DNA of 64,000 nt, taken from NCBI GenBank assembly GCA_022495005.1, contig JAGYXB010001059.1, forward strand, positions 186,001 through 250,000, read 5' to 3'. Origin of the DNA: Rhyacophila brunnea. Taxonomy: Eukaryota; Arthropoda; Insecta; Trichoptera; Rhyacophilidae. Shown piece by piece: positions 62,735 through 64,000 of the stretch; within the stretch, counting starts at the first letter, position 1; each line of letters opens with the position of its first letter. The notes beneath the pieces were generated by a model. The model was not told the origin of the DNA. It saw only the letters and a program-made list of their open reading frames with translations, and did not search any database. The position numbers and the translations under genes were made by a program.

Positions 62735-63105
62735 TTTTCATACAAAACAGTTAAATGTTGCACCGAGGCCGACTATTGACAGTCCAGGGTACTGAATTTC
62801 GAGATAGGATTGTAGTGCTAGTCATTGATTATTTTCGAATGGAATGTGGTAGGTACCTAAGTAACCTGTTCGCAGTAAATGAAGATTTTATATTGTACAT
62901 TTCGTTGAAATCAACACCTTTTCAATATTCAGATGAATCGATTGCGTCATTTCCGTCAAAGATTTTTTTCGGATGAATGGCCAAGAGATACGTGACAAAT
63001 TTTAGCTTCCAACGTCGGTTGTCGTCAGACGATCGCGCGTACTCAGGCACGCACACAAGGTGGAGAGGGAGGGGGGGTACGGTACCGGACCTTATTCATT
63101 CCATT
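62735..63105. other. Unassigned
   Basis: A 73-codon ORF (62755-62976) has no recognised domain. A G-rich run lies at 63065-63077. Confidence 0.35.
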
Positions 63106-63366
63106 TTCAGCGATTTTTTGTATTCTTGAATACAAAATTTTATTCAAATTATGGAGTTGTTGAATATTGACGCACAATAATTTAAAATTATATCACACAA
63201 CCACATATTTCAAAATCCTAATAGTCCTATAGTAAAATAGCTCCGCGGGCGACTTTTTTACCATTACTTAGTTGAAATTTGTGATGTGTATCTCACTTAT
63301 AAGGTAGAGGCGCCATGCAGGGCCTCCCAGAGCCCTGTCAACCCCCCCCCCTTTGTGGAAGCCATG
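63106..63366 (+). mobile_element. CATGGCCCCCACA MITE, 5' truncated
   Basis: gcgattttttgtattcttga, taaaatagctccgcgggcga, gtgatgtgtatctcact and ctttgtggaagccatg are collinear with 34184-34572 from its middle to its right terminus. The left end is missing. Confidence 0.75.
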
Positions 63367-63369
63367 GAT

Positions 63370-63632
63370 ACGACACATATCCATTATATATTCTGTTTTT
63401 TAAATTCTATTTTATTGTTTAATTTGTACTTTTTGAATCATTGTTGTTTGTTTAAATTTTATTTCTTTTGTATAAAACTATTTTTGCTTTCTTTTTTTCC
63501 TCCACTTTTTTCTGATTTTCCGAACTGATTACTTGTAATTTTTATTCTAAATGTCATGTTGTGAACGTCCTGAATTAATAATTTGTTATGTACTCAACGC
63601 GTCTGTCTTTTTCAAATAAATAAATAAATATC
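63370..63632 (+). repeat. Probable LINE 3' untranslated tail
   Basis: aatgtcatgttgtgaacgt, taataatttgt and a terminal (AAATA)n run parallel the 3' end of 44995-45422 (cgtcatgttgtgaacgtatt, AATAAATAAATTGA). No coding part was recognised upstream. Confidence 0.5.
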
Positions 63633-63819
63633 TGTAACTCGTAGGTGAGCACCTGTGGTTATAGCTGCGGGCCAGGTGTTTATCGCTAAAGTATTAGGGT
63701 ATGAGGAATGTACCCGGATAAGTGCGAGAGGGTCCACGGTTAACTAGTAGGTGCCTTAAAGTCAATCCCCTCCAGCTGCATTAAAAAAATCAATAATAAA
63801 TCAACATCAATAATAGGTC
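63633..63819. other. Unassigned
   Basis: No recognisable feature. Confidence 0.4.
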
Positions 63820-64000
63820 AACTTTACACGCTACACGCCGGCGTGTGGGCCTACTGCGTCTGCGTAGTAGAGCGTAGTAGCAACCTCCCGGTAAAAAAAC
63901 GAACTACGTTCTGTCAAAATAGTCGCTGGCTTATGGCTTCTCAGCGAATGGAAAGTTTTGTGTATTTCATCAAATCGCAGTAGCTGAATCGCCCGCTTTT
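63820..64000 (-). repeat. Partial copy of the repeat nested at 9.7-9.9 kb, cut by window end
   Basis: Reverse complement of 9733-9930: actttacacgctacacgcc, gtgggcctactgcgtctgcg, gttctgtcaaaatagtcgct and cttctcagcgaatggaaag match with few changes. Continues beyond the window. Confidence 0.8.

Overview
The window looks like gene-poor, repeat-rich nuclear DNA from an insect. It is AT-rich and has no long host reading frame, no rRNA or canonical tRNA gene, no CRISPR array and no bacterial-type operon. It carries (TTAGG)n-like tracts and many GTAGGTACCTACC-type words, which I associate with Lepidoptera. I favour a moth or butterfly, but only at moderate confidence; another insect such as a hemipteran is possible. 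Most of what can be supported is transposable-element sequence, often nested, with target-site duplications (TSDs) that can be read directly.

Layout. 1-12 kb: TTAA-flanked miniature elements, a foldback with a TTAGG core, hAT-type elements, and a tRNA-derived SINE with a 14-bp TSD. 9.4-10.3 kb holds a hAT deletion derivative that still encodes a piece of transposase. 12-19 kb: diverged repeats, two LINE 3' ends, a TA-flanked 715-bp element with a CxxC coding remnant, and a hAT element with an exact TSD. 20-25 kb: a frameshifted hAT transposase fragment and further TTAA and TA miniature elements. 26-32 kb: two hAT-type elements at the same 8-bp target, foldbacks, a 626-bp hAT derivative with an exact TSD, and a CATGGCCCCCACA-ended family. 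32-41 kb: an inverted pair of 0.7-kb hAT elements 3.4 kb apart, a SINE split by a LINE fragment, and a pogo/Tigger-like element. 41-50 kb: LINE 3' ends, Harbinger-type and other foldbacks, and a SINE interrupted by a hAT element. 51-56 kb: two further hAT elements carrying dense TCCCGGGA arrays. 57-62 kb: a Harbinger-like foldback, a degenerate piggyBac-like element and a nearly complete mariner whose transposase is broken by one frameshift. 62-64 kb: a second pogo-like copy, a LINE tail and a partial repeat cut off by the window end.

How it works together. Nothing forms a host pathway. The logic is parasitic: short non-autonomous elements share termini with families whose transposases survive here only as fragments (hAT, piggyBac) or as one near-intact copy (mariner). 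I found no convincing host protein-coding gene. The best candidate is a very small spliced ORF near 41.8 kb, and it is weak.
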